From assembly GCA_022828595.1 (NCBI GenBank), contig JAKGHH010000001.1, positions 142,991,017 to 143,055,016 on the forward strand: 64,000 bases of DNA. Reading direction: 5' to 3'. A model generated the notes under the pieces. The model worked only from the letters and a program-made list of their open reading frames with translations. It was not told the origin of the DNA and did not search any database. A program made the position numbers and the translations under genes. Source of the DNA: Nelumbo lutea (lineage: Eukaryota; Streptophyta; Magnoliopsida; Proteales; Nelumbonaceae). Position 1 is the stretch's first letter. Each line of letters starts with the position of its first letter. Positions 62,590 to 64,000 of this stretch are shown here, one piece after another.

Positions 62590-64000
62590 CTGTGTAAGAC
62601 CCTAAAACTGGACACTTAATGAGGCTCGTGTTAGTTTTAAATATTCACAGCCGTTGGATAAGTCTGGGGAGATTTATCCTGCTAAGGCTGATACTGGTGT
62701 GCTTTCAAGTGTTGGGGTAGCCTGCCTCGGCCATTTGGGTAAGACCCTAGGCACATGCAATATATGATCACTTGAACCCTTGAACCGGACCAGATTTCCA
62801 GTTTTACCCTGGACCTTGGAGATTGATGGGCAAAACTGAAAAGTTACACCTGACCCCTAGACCTGATTATGGTACTACATCAGGTGTAGGATTGGGCTAC
62901 CTTTGATATGCCAATCAGTGAGATCCTTGGGAAGGGTCAAAACCTGGGTATGTTGGGGCAGTTTGAGAATTTCATCTGAGTGAGTAATCATAGTGACGGG
63001 ATCAGCCCCTTTGTCGGACAAAGGTAATGATCGGGATGCACTCTCTCTGATGGAAACCAAACTACCAGCAGTTGTTTTCAATCGTTGGAATTTGTTTTTG
63101 CAAAATTTATATATAGATATGTATGGTTTCAAAAATATTTGCAAATGGTTTTAATTCCCGGGGTCCATGTGAGTAGAGAGTGCAGCACTGTTCTTTACAG
63201 TCGAGAGAGAGGTCCTCTCTTGTCGGGCAGTGCTTAATCATTATGGGCTGAGAGGTTAAGTGTAAAGCCACATAGGATAATACCTGATGGGTTAATCTTG
63301 CACCTGCCCACAATCCCTGGGTTTTTATAAGATGGTTTGGCCCAGGGACCACTTGATCTAAGTGTTGGGCCCATAGGGTCCACGTGATGGGCTCAAGGGG
63401 TTCACTGGGCTTTCCAGTGAATTCGGCTAGGCCTTATAACAAAGGCAGGGCCGAACCCATGTGGCTGGTGTGTAGATCAATGTTTGGGTCCCACGCCATA
63501 CAGAGAAGCCCAACTAGGCAGCAGGTTGGAAGACTTTTTTAGCACATAACCTTATTGGGCCTAAAGCCCATTTTGAACTGGGCTGATTTGATCAGTCATT
63601 ATTAGGGGGCGGATCTGAGATTAGATTGAGCCCAAAAAGCTTATCTAATCTACAGATAGGATTAAGAAGAGTTCCAATCCAAATACATATTTGGATAAGG
63701 AGGAACTTCTAATATGATTAGGAAATCTTTTCTTGATCATGAAGCAACTGGAGAAAGCCCTATTCGAATGATATATGGATTCGAACCCTAGGAGAGAAGG
63801 ACACTCTCTCTCTGCAGTTTGTGAGATAGGATCTCAAAAACCCTAGAGAAAAGAAAAGCAGTCCGCCTTCTCTTTTCCCTTTCTCCCTCTTGTTGCAGCC
63901 GCCATCCACCTAAACAGTTCGTTTTCTCTGTGAGAGGAAGATCAAGAAGAGTTCTTGATATCAGTCTTTTCGTTTTGGTGCTCATTGTCATCCAAAGGAT
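62590..64000 (+). repeat. Dispersed repeat, copy 2 (uninterrupted, runs off the window)
   Basis: Same repeat as 49795-52250, without the inserted elements. It begins near TGTGTAAGACCCTAAAACTGG. A leader-like stretch rich in CT at the end (63800-63900) parallels 52120-52170 in copy 1. No coding sequence recognised. It could be a long LTR or a solo LTR, which cannot be settled because the end is outside the window. Confidence 0.75.

Overview
This window is nuclear DNA of a flowering plant. The evidence is a GT-AG-spliced seven-exon S-domain (G-type lectin) receptor kinase gene, plant-type Ty3/gypsy Tat-lineage and Ty1/copia retrotransposons, a plant LINE, many hAT-like and Tourist-like MITEs, and fragments of a plant starch synthase and a plant cationic amino acid transporter. 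AT-rich spacers and heavy nested-transposon load suggest a medium or large genome. The species cannot be fixed from the sequence. No bacterial or organellar genes, rRNA, tRNA or CRISPR arrays were seen.

Layout. (1) 1-12420: a LINE on the minus strand is split by a full-length Tat-type element (1236-11989, plus strand), which itself carries an hAT-like MITE (4135-4585). (2) 12420-15721: spacer with a foldback repeat. (3) 15722-19007: the only gene that looks intact, an S-domain receptor-like kinase of 828 aa (SRLK-A, minus). (4) 19468-20537: a TIR-bounded segment carrying the first exon of a cationic amino acid transporter. (5) 21753-32216: a second, more decayed Tat-type element. (6) 35823-48097: a tandem paralogue, pseudogene SRLK-B, broken by an hAT-like MITE, a copia element (37873-43605) and an LTR element with a captured starch synthase fragment (44369-47023). 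(7) 49795-52250: a dispersed repeat interrupted by a 1.1-kb TIR element and a Tourist-like MITE. (8) 55348-58705: an internally deleted Tat-type element on the minus strand. (9) 58917-62234: pseudogene SRLK-C. (10) 62590-64000: a second copy of the dispersed repeat, uninterrupted up to the window edge.

How it fits together. The host content is a cluster of three same-strand S-domain receptor kinases: one intact, and two dead by different routes (B by insertions and a large deletion, C by stops, a frameshift and a deletion). Everything else is mobile. Target-site duplications let the order of insertion be read in several places. The most unusual items are two host-gene fragments carried inside mobile elements (starch synthase in an LTR element, transporter in a TIR element) and the recurrent antisense spliced gene between the pol region and the 3' LTR of all three Tat-type elements.
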